From assembly GCA_051745635.1 (NCBI GenBank), contig JBNJEH010000020.1, positions 1-47,288 on the forward strand: a stretch of 47,288 nt of DNA. The letters are read 5' to 3'. Shown here in pieces: positions 1 to 7,969 of this stretch; within the stretch, counting starts at the first letter, position 1, and each line of letters starts with the position of its first letter. The position numbers and the translations under genes are program-made. The notes below the pieces were generated by a model. It did no database searches, had not been told where the DNA came from, and worked only from the letters and a program-made list of their open reading frames with translations. Origin of the DNA: Brumimicrobium sp051745635 (GTDB lineage Bacteria > Bacteroidota > Bacteroidia > Flavobacteriales_D > Crocinitomicaceae).

Positions 1-154
1 GTTGAAGGTTAAGTGGGTCGGAGAGTTTCCAGGCGCTAGACTTTTTTGTTTTACTTTTTTTGGCAATGAAAAAAAGTAAAGAAGGTCAAAAAGAAAAATT
101 ACTTCTATGATTGACCAAAATTTATGCATAGTCCCCAACTTTTGGTCTTGATCC
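1..154. mobile_element. Right end of a second copy of the 525-bp TIR element (partial)
   Basis: Positions 1-99 match 6850-6948 with three differences, and 131-154 match 6986-7009 with one; a short middle part has diverged in sequence and length. The right terminal inverted repeat occupies 132-154 and ends in TTGATCC. The copy begins outside the window, so only its right end is visible. A 12-bp stem-loop with T-rich and A-rich arms lies at about 49-79, as in the complete copy. Position 154/155 is the junction with a broken toxin gene, so 155-162 (CTCTTTCT) is the expected target duplication. Confidence 0.75.
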
Positions 155-416
155 CTCTTTCTGGCTCTACAAAGTATTTAATCTTATAAAGGGTTTCTAT
201 AATTCTTCTGTGATCCTGATCTAGATGTTTTAAATATTCTTCTTTCTGACCGGTTTGGGCGTCTGTTTTTTAAATCTCTATTTTGTCAAGTATTCGTTTT
301 CTTATAGATTGAACTTTTTCAGAAGGCAACTCTAACTCATCTCTCAAAAATGTCAGACATTCTCTGAGGCTTTCCATAGCTTGATGCGTAAAAACCAACT
401 CCCTGCTGCGTTTCAT
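155..416 (-). pseudogene. Decayed ParE/RelE-type toxin gene, interrupted by a stop codon and by the repeat element
   Basis: On the minus strand an ATG at 416 opens a frame starting MKRSRELVFTHQAMESL. It carries the ParE/RelE-like segments TGQKEEYLKHLDQDHRRIIE and LYKIKYFVEPE. One in-frame TAA follows DKIEI at about residue 49, where family members usually have Leu (inferred TTA or TTG to TAA). The last strand of the fold, which normally reads like IYITDVFDTRQ, is missing because coding sequence stops at the boundary of the mobile element (154/155). The ATG overlaps the stop of the upstream antitoxin frame by ATGA, the usual toxin-antitoxin coupling. The product is not expected to be functional. 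The family call rests on recognised sequence pattern, not on a database search. Confidence 0.7.
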
Positions 417-571
417 AAAAGATCTTCTGTATCCTTTTCAAGATCTTTTCTCTTATCACTTCTTTTTCCTTTACGCTTCTATTTAATATTGTGTATGGCT
501 TGAAGAATATCAGGGTTACTCTATCGCTCTATCAAGTTTTTTAACTCTTTCTTGATCTGAATTGAACTCAT
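413..571 (-). pseudogene. Decayed antitoxin gene partnered with the ParE-like toxin remnant
   Basis: From an ATG at 571 the frame reads MSSIQIKKELKNLIER, stop, SNPDILQAIHNIK, stop, and continues to a TGA that overlaps the toxin ATG. Two in-frame TAG codons break a frame of 52 codons. The size, the helical charged character and the position directly ahead of the toxin fit a small addiction-module antitoxin. The start is preceded by AAAGGAG with a 5-base spacer, a strong Shine-Dalgarno sequence that most genes here lack. The specific antitoxin family cannot be named. Confidence 0.55.
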
Positions 572-625
572 ACTTACTCCTTTTAAACAAAAAAAGTGTT
601 TTAGCGGTTAGTCAATAGATAAGTT

Positions 626-1846
626 TTACGGATCTATCCTTTTCCCTAATTTTCCAGCAATATATCCCGTCGTCCAGGCGGCCTGAAAGTTATACCCTCC
701 GGTGATGGCGTCGATATCCAGCACCTCTCCTGCAAAAAACAACCCCGGACAGGCTTTGCTTTCCATCGTTTTGATGTCAATGCTCTCCAGGCTGACGCCG
801 CCGCACGTCACGAACTCCTCTTTAAATGTCGTTTTTCCCCTGACTTCGTAGTCGTCATTGGTGAGTACATTCAATAATTTATTGATGCCTTTTTTTCCGA
901 TTTCTCCCCATTTTCGGTCGGTTTGGAGCCCCGTTTTCTCCACCAAAAAGTTCCAGAGTCGGGATGGAAGATAAAAGGCTCGCATATTTTTAAGTTGTTT
1001 CTCCCCGTATTGATCTGCGAGCTTTTTAAGTTCGTGCTGCACGATTTGCTGGTTCGGTTCGTTTACCCAGTTCACTTGAACGGTGAAGGCGTAATTTTCT
1101 TTTTCTAAAATTCTTGCACCGAACGCAGACAGTACGAGAATTGCCGGTCCACTCATGCCCCAGTGCGTCACCAGTAAAGGACCACTGGCCGTAAGCTTTT
1201 GCCCCTTGACACGCGTGATCGTATTTTCAACAACCACCCCCATGAGCTCCGTAATTTTCTCATTCGGCATATTGAAAGTAAAGAGGGAAGGAACGGGATC
1301 TTTGATTTCATGGCCCAAATCTTCCAGCCACGTCAGTCCTTTTCTTTTTGGACTACCTCCCGTCGCGATGATTACTTTATCATAATGAAAAGTTGCTGTT
1401 TTCGTACTCAAAGTAAAACCACCTAATTCCTTTCGGATTGAATTCACACTTACTTGAGTAAGAATATTGATTCCCAGGCGATGGCACTCATTGAGGAAGC
1501 AGTCAATGATCGTTTGCGAGTCCTGAGATCGAGGAAAAATGCATTGGTCTTCCTGCGTAACCAACGGGACATTTCTTTTTTCAAACCAATCAATGGTATG
1601 TGTGGTGTAGAACTGCGGAAAGATCTTTTTGAGTTGTTTGCCACCTCTGGGATAAGCTCTGCTCAACTCAGCAATCGACGAACATGCATTAGTCACATTG
1701 CAACGACCACCACCCGAAACTTTCACTTTGGACAGCACTTTTTTTGATTTCTCCAGAATATCGACCTGCGCTTCGGGAAAATTTTCTTTCACGTGAATCG
1801 CGGCAAAAAATCCTGCAGCTCCGCCTCCGATGATTCCTACTTTCAT
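626..1846 (-). CDS. BaiN/YhiN (HI0933-like) family NAD(P)/FAD-dependent flavoprotein
   Basis: Predicted soluble flavoprotein of 406 residues. The N-terminus MKVGIIGGGAAGFFAAIHV is a GxGxxG Rossmann motif for FAD. The family signature GGGRCNVTN follows at about residues 45-53. A second glycine-rich segment, VIIATGGSPKRKG, is near residue 160. The C-terminus GLFFAGEVLDIDAITGGYNFQAAW is the second FAD-contacting motif typical of the HI0933/YhiN group. Length is normal. The physiological reaction is not established for most members, so no substrate is assigned. The gene is divergent from tatA, with 165-195 bases between them, and has no operon partner on its own strand here. Confidence 0.93.
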   Translation of the reverse strand: MKVGIIGGGAAGFFAAIHVKENFPEAQVDILEKSKKVLSKVKVSGGGRCNVTNACSSIAELSRAYPRGGKQLKKIFPQFYTTHTIDWFEKRNVPLVTQEDQCIFPRSQDSQTIIDCFLNECHRLGINILTQVSVNSIRKELGGFTLSTKTATFHYDKVIIATGGSPKRKGLTWLEDLGHEIKDPVPSLFTFNMPNEKITELMGVVVENTITRVKGQKLTASGPLLVTHWGMSGPAILVLSAFGARILEKENYAFTVQVNWVNEPNQQIVQHELKKLADQYGEKQLKNMRAFYLPSRLWNFLVEKTGLQTDRKWGEIGKKGINKLLNVLTNDDYEVRGKTTFKEEFVTCGGVSLESIDIKTMESKACPGLFFAGEVLDIDAITGGYNFQAAWTTGYIAGKLGKRIDP

Positions 1847-1994
1847 TGCTACAAAGGTAGCCAGGACTTTTTAATTTGATAAAGCTGAGTGCTCGAAATG
1901 TTGAGTAGAATTAATTTGAGGTCCCATCTTAAATCATGTTATCTGATTAGAATACAGCTTTGTCGATTAATTGTGATTCTTTAAATACAATCGG

Positions 1995-2024
1995 TTGGCA
2001 TTAAGTGAATATTGCGTAACTTTG
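1995..2024 (+). promoter_or_regulatory. Bacteroidota-type promoter for tatA-gatA
   Basis: TTG at 1995-1997 and TAACTTTG at 2017-2024 are separated by 19 bases, matching the TTTG / TAnnTTTG consensus. Transcription would begin near 2031. This rules out the upstream in-frame TTG at 2012 as a start codon and supports the ATG at 2042 or 2048. Confidence 0.6.
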
Positions 2025-2041
2025 TAGCAAATTTAATTGGA

Positions 2042-2242
2042 ATGGCGATGATTTTAGGAATGTTTGGTCCCTGGCAGATCGTTTTGATTGTGGCAGTCGT
2101 ACTCTTGTTATTCGGTGGACGTAAAATTCCCGAATTAATGAAAGGATTCGGAAAAGGAATGAAAGAGTTCAAAGACGCAACCAAAGGGGAAGACACGGAA
2201 GGCGATGATGCCGCTAAGGACAAGGACAAGGACAAGAAATAG
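2042..2242 (+). CDS. tatA: Sec-independent protein translocase subunit TatA/E
   Basis: Small single-span inner-membrane protein that forms the pore-like part of the twin-arginine translocase. From the ATG at 2042 it has 66 residues: a short periplasmic N-terminus, a transmembrane helix (GPWQIVLIVAVVLLLFGGRK), the conserved FGGRKIPELMKGFGKG hinge and amphipathic helix, then a Lys/Asp-rich cytoplasmic tail. The frame extends upstream to a TTG at 2012, but a promoter -7 box overlaps it. The ATG at 2048 is an equally good start. gatA follows 17 bases later, so the two are probably co-transcribed. No tatC is present in the window. Confidence 0.93.
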   Translation: MAMILGMFGPWQIVLIVAVVLLLFGGRKIPELMKGFGKGMKEFKDATKGEDTEGDDAAKDKDKDKK

Positions 2243-2259
2243 GATAAAATCCCGGATTC

Positions 2260-3669
2260 ATGTATAGAACATTTGCTGATGTAAAAGCGGCTTTGGATAA
2301 AGGTCGATCCGTAGAAGATATTCTCAATAAGTATTTGAAAAACATTAAGGAGCGCAAAGATTTGAATGCGTTCCTTGAAGTTTTTGAGGATTCTGCCGTG
2401 GAAAAAGCGCGCGCGGTCGATCAAAAGTTGAAAGACGGCTCGGCTGGCCGACTCGCGGGAATGGTGATTGGGATTAAAGACAACATTTGCTATAAAGACC
2501 ATAAAGTTTCTGCCTCATCAAAAATACTTGAAGGGTTTGAATCGATTTATTCAGCAACGGTCGTCGAACGGCTTTTGGAAGAAGATGCTGTGATTATTGG
2601 TCGATTGAACTCCGACGAATTTGCGATGGGAAGTTCGAATGAGAATTCTGCTTTTGGACCTGTCCGGAATGCGCTGAATGAAGATTTCGTTCCCGGCGGT
2701 TCATCGGGAGGAAGTGCTTCGGCTGTTGCCGCGCATCTTTGCACAGTGGCACTGGGAAGTGACACGGGCGGCTCCATACGCCAACCGGCGTCTTTTACAG
2801 GTACATTGGGATTTAAACCTACTTATGGTCGCGTAAGTCGGCATGGATTAATTGCCTATGCGTCATCTTTCGATCAAATAGGACCCATCGCCAATGATAT
2901 ACAGGATATTGCTGCTGTAATGGAAGTGATTGCTGGCGGAGATGAGTTCGACAGTACAGCCTCACAACGCGAAGTGCCAAAACTTCAACCCAAGGGGAGA
3001 CAATCAAAAATGAAAATTGCCTATTTGAAAGAAACCCTCGATTCGGATGGGATTGACCCTGAAATCAAGGCGCGAACAGAACAGCTGGTGAATTGTCTGC
3101 GCGCTGATGGTCATGAACTGATTCCTGTTTCATTTGATTATTTAGATTATCTCGTGCCGACCTACTTTGTGTTGTCTACGGCAGAAGCTTCTTCAAACCT
3201 GGCGCGATTTGACGGCGTACATTACGGTTATCGCAGCGAAGACGCACAAGGTGTGGAAGAAACTTATATCAAGTCGCGCACAGAAGGTTTTGGAAAAGAA
3301 GTGAAACGCCGCATAATGGCCGGGACATTCGTTTTGTCGCAGGGTTATTATGATGCATACTACACGAAAGCGCAGAAGGTACGGAGGAAAATTCAGAACC
3401 GCACCAACGAAATTTTAGCACAAAACGATTTTATTTTATTACCGACGACGCCGACAACTGCATTTGAACTCGATGCGGTGAAGGATCCGATTTCCATGTA
3501 TTTACAGGATATTTTTACAGTTCAGGCCAATTTGTCGGGTAATCCAGCGATTTCTTTGCCATTGGGACAACATTCCAACGGTATGCCATACGGACTTCAG
3601 TTAATGGGTAAACAGTTTGATGAAGAGTCGTTAATTGATGCTTCAGCATTTTTAATGGATTTTTGCTAA
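2260..3669 (+). CDS. gatA: Asp-tRNA(Asn)/Glu-tRNA(Gln) amidotransferase subunit A
   Basis: Glutaminase subunit of the GatCAB complex, which converts misacylated Glu-tRNA(Gln) or Asp-tRNA(Asn) to the amide in the cytoplasm. The 469-residue protein has the amidase signature with a Ser-cisSer-Lys triad: Lys73 in GIKDN, Ser148 in PGGSSGGS and nucleophile Ser172 in GSDTGGSIRQPA. The 75- and 24-residue spacing between these equals that in characterised GatA proteins. The C-terminus (GLQLMGKQFDEESLIDASAF) is normal. It lies between tatA and a lytic transglycosylase gene whose ATG overlaps the stop codon by one base (TAATG), indicating translational coupling. gatB and gatC are not in the window. Confidence 0.97.
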   Translation: MYRTFADVKAALDKGRSVEDILNKYLKNIKERKDLNAFLEVFEDSAVEKARAVDQKLKDGSAGRLAGMVIGIKDNICYKDHKVSASSKILEGFESIYSATVVERLLEEDAVIIGRLNSDEFAMGSSNENSAFGPVRNALNEDFVPGGSSGGSASAVAAHLCTVALGSDTGGSIRQPASFTGTLGFKPTYGRVSRHGLIAYASSFDQIGPIANDIQDIAAVMEVIAGGDEFDSTASQREVPKLQPKGRQSKMKIAYLKETLDSDGIDPEIKARTEQLVNCLRADGHELIPVSFDYLDYLVPTYFVLSTAEASSNLARFDGVHYGYRSEDAQGVEETYIKSRTEGFGKEVKRRIMAGTFVLSQGYYDAYYTKAQKVRRKIQNRTNEILAQNDFILLPTTPTTAFELDAVKDPISMYLQDIFTVQANLSGNPAISLPLGQHSNGMPYGLQLMGKQFDEESLIDASAFLMDFC

Positions 3670-5192
3670 TGATGAATCGTATCATTTTACTCGGAGTGTT
3701 ATTGACTGGTCTTGTTCCTCGTATTATGGGACAGGAAGAGACGGTGGTGGATGATTCTGCAAATCCCGCCGAATACGAACGCTTCATACAAGTTATGGAG
3801 CAGTCCCTGCAGGCGTATTACGAAGATTATGAGGAGGAAAGTCAATCTAAAGCCGATTCTATCATTCGGGTTATGGGCTACGATGAAGGCGATGTGCCCC
3901 AATTTTCTGATTCAGTGTACTGTGCCCGACTCGACAAATTAAATGAAATGAGTCCGTTTCAACTGGATTGTAATGACGACGTACTTCGGGTAATAGACTA
4001 TTTCGCGCTCAAAAGACGACGTTTTACGGGAGTTACATTGGGTCGAGCACAACTCTACTTTAATATGTTCGAGGAAAAACTGGCAGCTCATGACATGCCG
4101 ATTGAACTGAAATATTTGTCGGTGATTGAGAGTGGATTGCGACCGGGAATTCGTTCAAGAGCGGGGGCGCTCGGTTTATGGCAATTTATGTACAGAACGG
4201 GCAAAATGTACGGGCTGAATCAAAATTCGTATATCGATGAGCGGATGGATCCCGAAAAAGCGACGGATGCTGCGTGTAAGTACCTCAAACAATTGTACAA
4301 CATGTACGACGACTGGAACATGGCTCTGGCGGCTTACAATGCCGGTCCTGGTAATGTCAATAAAGCCATTCGCCGATCGGGTGGGAAAATGACTTACTGG
4401 GAAATTCGTCCTTACTTACCGCGTGAGACGCGCGGATATGTGCCAAATTTTATTGCGATGTCGTACATGATGAACTATTACGCTGAACACAATGTTCGAC
4501 CAGCTCCACCAAAATTCAGAGATTTTGATATCGATACTGTTTGCCTGAAAGACGGACTCCACATGCAGGTGATCGATTCTTTGATCGGGTGGTCGAAGGA
4601 AGAAATTAAAGCCCTCAATCCGATTTATAAAACTGCATATATTCCGAAAACAACCCCACCACAATGCATTAAAATTCCAAGATCTTATGTCGGCGACTGG
4701 ATCGCGATGGAAGATAGCATTTATGAACTGGATTCTACTATTTACGAGTCAATCGTTGAAGAAGACGAAGAAGAACGTACCAGCATTGTGCATTACGTAA
4801 GAAGTGGTCAGAATCTTGGTTATATTGCCATGCAACACGGCACGTCCGTTAGAAACATCATGGACTGGAATAATTTACATTCGACGCGCCTGAGTATTGG
4901 TCAGCGCCTGGTCATTTACACTCAGGAACCCCCAGAGAAAAAAGCAGAAGCAAAACAGGAGTCAGCTGACAAAAAAGCTGATGCGGATGAAGAAGAAGAG
5001 GAAAAAGAGGAATCGTCCAATTCAAATACAGATTCAACAGCAGCACAAAAAAAAGAATATACCATCAAAAATGGTGATAGTTTATGGACAATTGCTCGTG
5101 ATCACGATACGACAGTTGGACGATTGCGAAAACTGAATCCCAATGTCGACCATTCGGATTTAAAAGTGGGGAAGCAACTGCGCATTGAATAG
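3669..5192 (+). CDS. MltD-like membrane-bound lytic transglycosylase with LysM repeats
   Basis: Predicted exported peptidoglycan lytic transglycosylase. A hydrophobic N-terminal signal (MMNRIILLGVLLTGLVPRIMGQ) leads to the SLT domain: LKYLSVIESGLRPGIRSRAGALG with the catalytic Glu in IESG near residue 155, then LWQFM and ALAAYNAGPGNVNKA. Further on are a degenerate LysM-like segment (near residue 300) and two clear C-terminal LysM repeats, HYVRSGQNLGYIAMQHGTSV and YTIKNGDSLWTIARDHDTTV. They are joined by a Lys/Glu/Ser-rich linker of about 50 residues. The frame could begin at a TTG at 3663, but the ATG at 3669 overlapping the gatA stop is the natural start. Its probable role is wall remodelling during growth or division. 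Confidence 0.92.
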   Translation: MMNRIILLGVLLTGLVPRIMGQEETVVDDSANPAEYERFIQVMEQSLQAYYEDYEEESQSKADSIIRVMGYDEGDVPQFSDSVYCARLDKLNEMSPFQLDCNDDVLRVIDYFALKRRRFTGVTLGRAQLYFNMFEEKLAAHDMPIELKYLSVIESGLRPGIRSRAGALGLWQFMYRTGKMYGLNQNSYIDERMDPEKATDAACKYLKQLYNMYDDWNMALAAYNAGPGNVNKAIRRSGGKMTYWEIRPYLPRETRGYVPNFIAMSYMMNYYAEHNVRPAPPKFRDFDIDTVCLKDGLHMQVIDSLIGWSKEEIKALNPIYKTAYIPKTTPPQCIKIPRSYVGDWIAMEDSIYELDSTIYESIVEEDEEERTSIVHYVRSGQNLGYIAMQHGTSVRNIMDWNNLHSTRLSIGQRLVIYTQEPPEKKAEAKQESADKKADADEEEEEKEESSNSNTDSTAAQKKEYTIKNGDSLWTIARDHDTTVGRLRKLNPNVDHSDLKVGKQLRIE

Positions 5193-5234
5193 TTCATGCA
5201 TCTTGCACGATTTTTGATGACCTGAAAGAAAAAA

Positions 5235-6392
5235 ATGATGACAGCTTCAAAAATAGTTATTTCGATACTTGCGCTGGCTCTTTTAACGGGGTGCGGTCAG
5301 GATGATAAAGAAAACGATGAGCATCAATTAAAGGACGGCCAGGTAGATACGGTTGAAGTCAACGCATCAGAGTATAAACGCGTTCGCGTCATCGATGGAG
5401 AGTCTAATTCACAGTACACGGGAAAGCCAGGACGATTATTCATTGTTGCTGAAAATACGATTTACACGGATGAGGTAGAAGAGCTCATCGATACCGTTTT
5501 TACGCGGGAGATGCATCCTTATTATCCGCAACACCAGTATTTCGAGGTTTATCACCGCACCCCTGAAAAGTTTGAAAAAGGGTCGGTGCGGCTGAGAAAT
5601 GTCATTGAATTGGTCGTGGATACGTCTATTCCGAGCGGAAAGCCCCGAATGGAGATTCGAAAGAATTATTTATCAGAAACACAACTCTACACAGAAATCG
5701 CTGCGCACAGTATCAATGAACTCTATACGTTTATGGAGGAGGAACTGAATCAACTATTCCAGCGGTACGAGTCGCAGGAGTGGAAACGGGAATATTACCG
5801 GCACCAGCGAAAATCGTCAACTACTGTGAACGAGAAGCTCGCATCCAAATTTGGTATTAACCTGGAACTTCCCTCTAAGTATAGATATGAATCGATCGAC
5901 GATGAATATGGAATTATCATATTGCCTGAACGTTCCAGACAAATGGAGATGTCTATCGGTGGAAATGGTTACAACAGTACAAAGGCGAATTTTATACAGA
6001 GTGGCGTAATGATCTGGCAATACCCATTTGAGGATTCTGCGCAATTGCATCCCGATCAACTTATGCGGCGACGGGACAGTATTTTGAAGTATCACGCCAA
6101 ACACGAGGTTCCGGGTGTTTATATGGGAACACAGGATCATCCTGCTGTTTTGCCGGAGTATGAACGCTTCAAAGTCAATGGAGTCCAGGGCTATCAATTC
6201 AGAGGGATGTTTAAATTTACGGGCAGAATGGAGCCATCTGGTGGTAAATTCTGGAGCTTTCATTTCTTGCATCCCCACCGCAATAACATTGTAGCTGTCA
6301 GTGGTTATCTCGATGCACCACCCACGATGTCGCCGAGCTTTGATTTGAACCGTTTGCGCGCAATTATCTACTCCCTGAAAGTGACAGAGTAA
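5235..6392 (+). CDS. DUF4837 family lipoprotein
   Basis: A 385-residue predicted lipoprotein. The N-terminus MMTASKIVISILALALLTGC ends in a clear lipobox (LTGC, Cys20), followed by Asp/Glu-rich sequence. The body has the DUF4837 pattern, with a KPGRLFIVAENTIYTDEV segment after the signal region. The function of this Bacteroidota family is unknown. It follows the transglycosylase gene after 42 bases on the same strand, so co-transcription and a cell-envelope role are plausible. An ATG at 5238 is an alternative start. No downstream gene follows for 1 kb. Confidence 0.85.
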   Translation: MMTASKIVISILALALLTGCGQDDKENDEHQLKDGQVDTVEVNASEYKRVRVIDGESNSQYTGKPGRLFIVAENTIYTDEVEELIDTVFTREMHPYYPQHQYFEVYHRTPEKFEKGSVRLRNVIELVVDTSIPSGKPRMEIRKNYLSETQLYTEIAAHSINELYTFMEEELNQLFQRYESQEWKREYYRHQRKSSTTVNEKLASKFGINLELPSKYRYESIDDEYGIIILPERSRQMEMSIGGNGYNSTKANFIQSGVMIWQYPFEDSAQLHPDQLMRRRDSILKYHAKHEVPGVYMGTQDHPAVLPEYERFKVNGVQGYQFRGMFKFTGRMEPSGGKFWSFHFLHPHRNNIVAVSGYLDAPPTMSPSFDLNRLRAIIYSLKVTE

Positions 6393-6476
6393 CCGATGAC
6401 TCAAATATAAATGGATCAATTTTTTATCAGAAACGGTGTACAGAGACCTACTTAACCGGGACGGCAGCCTTGACAA

Positions 6477-7017
6477 AAGATAGTGGATCAGTCTCAAAAG
6501 TTGGGGAGAGCGATAAGAGTTAAGACTGCTTGAAAGGAATTACGGATTTAGATCATCGAGTTTAGATGTATGCATTTCAGTTCGTACTAGATTGTTTTGT
6601 TTCGCAAATCCCGATGAGCACAGCTATCGGGGGTGAACGACCTGACGCTGGAAAATATCCGAGCCTAAAAACTAACCTTTTTCTTTGCGATTTTATAAAT
6701 AGGAAATAAGAATGGTTGTACTTACTGAATGGTTATAGGTTGAGGATGCGCTTAGGAAAATCAGTTCGGGGCACCCACTACCTGAAAACTTCGCAAAAAT
6801 GATTAGGTGTTTGAGCGACCAGCGGGAGTGAGTTTTAATCATTTTAGAAGTTGAAGGTAAAGTGGGTCGGAGAGTTTCCAGGCGCTAGACTTTTTTGTTT
6901 TACTTTTTTTGGTAATGAAAAAAAGTAAAGAAGGTTAAAAAGAAAAATCACAAATGTTGAATTATTACTTCTTAATTCATCCTTAGTCCCCAACTTTTGA
7001 TCTTGATCCAAGATAGT
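6477..7017. repeat. 8-bp target-site duplication (AAGATAGT) flanking the TIR element
   Basis: AAGATAGT occurs at 6477-6484, directly before the left terminal repeat, and again at 7010-7017, directly after the right terminal repeat. The two copies are identical and abut the element with no extra base. This is the mark left by transposition. Confidence 0.85.
6485..7009. mobile_element. Complete 525-bp non-autonomous TIR element (MITE-like)
   Basis: The left end 6485-6507 and the reverse complement of 6987-7009 agree at 20 of 23 positions. Both begin GGATCA and end TCAAAAGTTGGGGA, with a 3-base mismatch block between. An 8-bp target duplication flanks the element. There is no transposase-sized frame. 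Internal structures are a CCCGAT/ATCGGG stem-loop (6610-6631), a long imperfect stem (6787-6805 with 6836-6852, including a 10-bp perfect core) and a 12-bp T-rich/A-rich stem (6899-6929). The last 160 bases match the start of the window closely. Movement would need a transposase in trans; no family can be assigned from the ends alone. Confidence 0.8.
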
Positions 7018-7395
7018 GACTAATTTCTTCCGTTTTAAACGAAAAAAGAGACTCAAAAAAAACTTAAAGAAGCGGGAGCGCCTCTGAGGTAGAAGCTTTT
7101 TCTGAGTCTCATCTGCAAGTATGTTTTTCGGAATATTGAACCCCTTCAATAGAACCGAATAAACTATTCTGAATACATGACGGATAAACTTTTAAAAGGG
7201 TTGTGTATTTTTGTATTTTTTTCTGTGATCCCTCTGAAAATGGTTGAAGTAGGGCGGTTTTTTCAGCTATGTGCAAGGAAGATTGAAAACGGAATTTAAC
7301 AACTATTAAGACCTGCTTAACATCTCTTAAGTTCTTGTTTTTTGGATTTTGAATGCATGTTAATACATTGCGTTAAAATCAAAAATTAATAAATT
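7018..7395. other. Intergenic region with a long hairpin before the DUF4168 gene
   Basis: No gene was recognised. On the minus strand 7110-7093 pairs with 7065-7048 over 18 bp with two G-U wobbles, and TTTTTTC follows, so it resembles a large terminator or structured RNA end. Near the downstream gene a weak promoter-like pair is present: TTTG at 7341-7344 and TACATTGC at 7364-7371 with 19 bases between, where the second box misses the consensus at two positions. Confidence 0.4.
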
Positions 7396-7881
7396 ATGAA
7401 GTTTACAAAACAGTTAATTGCAGGGTTGTGTATGAGCCTTTTAAGCGTTGGTATTATCGGAGCCCAAACGGAAAGACAGGTTGTTCAGCCTCAACAGGAG
7501 AGCCAGGAATCAACTGAAGTAACGGATGCAGAGTTAAAAGAATTTGCCAGTGTGTATCAAAAAGTGCAAAAGCAAAATCAAAAAGCGCAAAAAAAGATGA
7601 AGTCGAAGATTCAGGAAGAAGGTTTGACGGTGGAGCGCTATCAGAAAATCTCAAAAGCTCAGAACAATCCAAATGCCGAGACAGAGGTATCTGAAGAGGA
7701 GAAGGCGAAGCTGAAATCTCTCAACGATAAGTTCGAGAAAATGCAGATGGAAATGGAAGAGAAAGCTGGTAAAATGATTGAGGAAAGCGACCTCAGCATG
7801 AAACGTTATCAGGAAATTTACCAGAAAGTACAACAAGATAAAGCGCTTCAGGAGCGATTTGGAGAAATGATGAATGGATAA
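7396..7881 (+). CDS. DUF4168 domain-containing exported protein
   Basis: A 161-residue protein with an N-terminal signal peptide (MKFTKQLIAGLCMSLLSVGIIGAQ). The mature part is almost wholly helical and charged. It contains the repeated DUF4168 pattern LKEFASVYQKVQKQ, GLTVERYQKISKA and, near the end, DLSMKRYQEIYQKVQQDKAL. Predicted location is the periplasm or outer surface; the family function is unknown. It appears monocistronic: a rho-independent terminator follows at 7914-7951. A shift to A-rich sequence precedes the ATG, with no Shine-Dalgarno sequence. Confidence 0.85.
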   Translation: MKFTKQLIAGLCMSLLSVGIIGAQTERQVVQPQQESQESTEVTDAELKEFASVYQKVQKQNQKAQKKMKSKIQEEGLTVERYQKISKAQNNPNAETEVSEEEKAKLKSLNDKFEKMQMEMEEKAGKMIEESDLSMKRYQEIYQKVQQDKALQERFGEMMNG

Positions 7882-7913
7882 TTAGTGTTCACGTTTGTTT
7901 GGTGAATAGTAGT

Positions 7914-7951
7914 AATAGTCGTGGAATTATTTTTTTCGCGACTATTTTTTT
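7914..7951 (+). terminator. Rho-independent terminator after the DUF4168 gene
   Basis: AATAGTCG at 7914-7921 pairs with CGACTATT at 7939-7946, and the stem extends two more pairs inward. A run of seven T residues follows, starting within the 3' arm. It lies 33 bases after the stop codon. Confidence 0.8.
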
Positions 7952-7969
7952 ATTTTAGAACAAAAAAAC

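Noticed and set aside
1981..2502. 173-residue minus-strand frame over tatA and gatA
   Set aside because: Antisense shadow of two certain genes; no family features.
5817..6497. 226-residue minus-strand frame over the DUF4837 gene
   Set aside because: Antisense shadow; extends into the mobile element.
6844..7149. 101-residue minus-strand open frame with a poly-Phe/Lys composition
   Set aside because: It lies mostly inside the repeat element and its hairpins; composition is that of T/A runs, and it crosses the element boundary.
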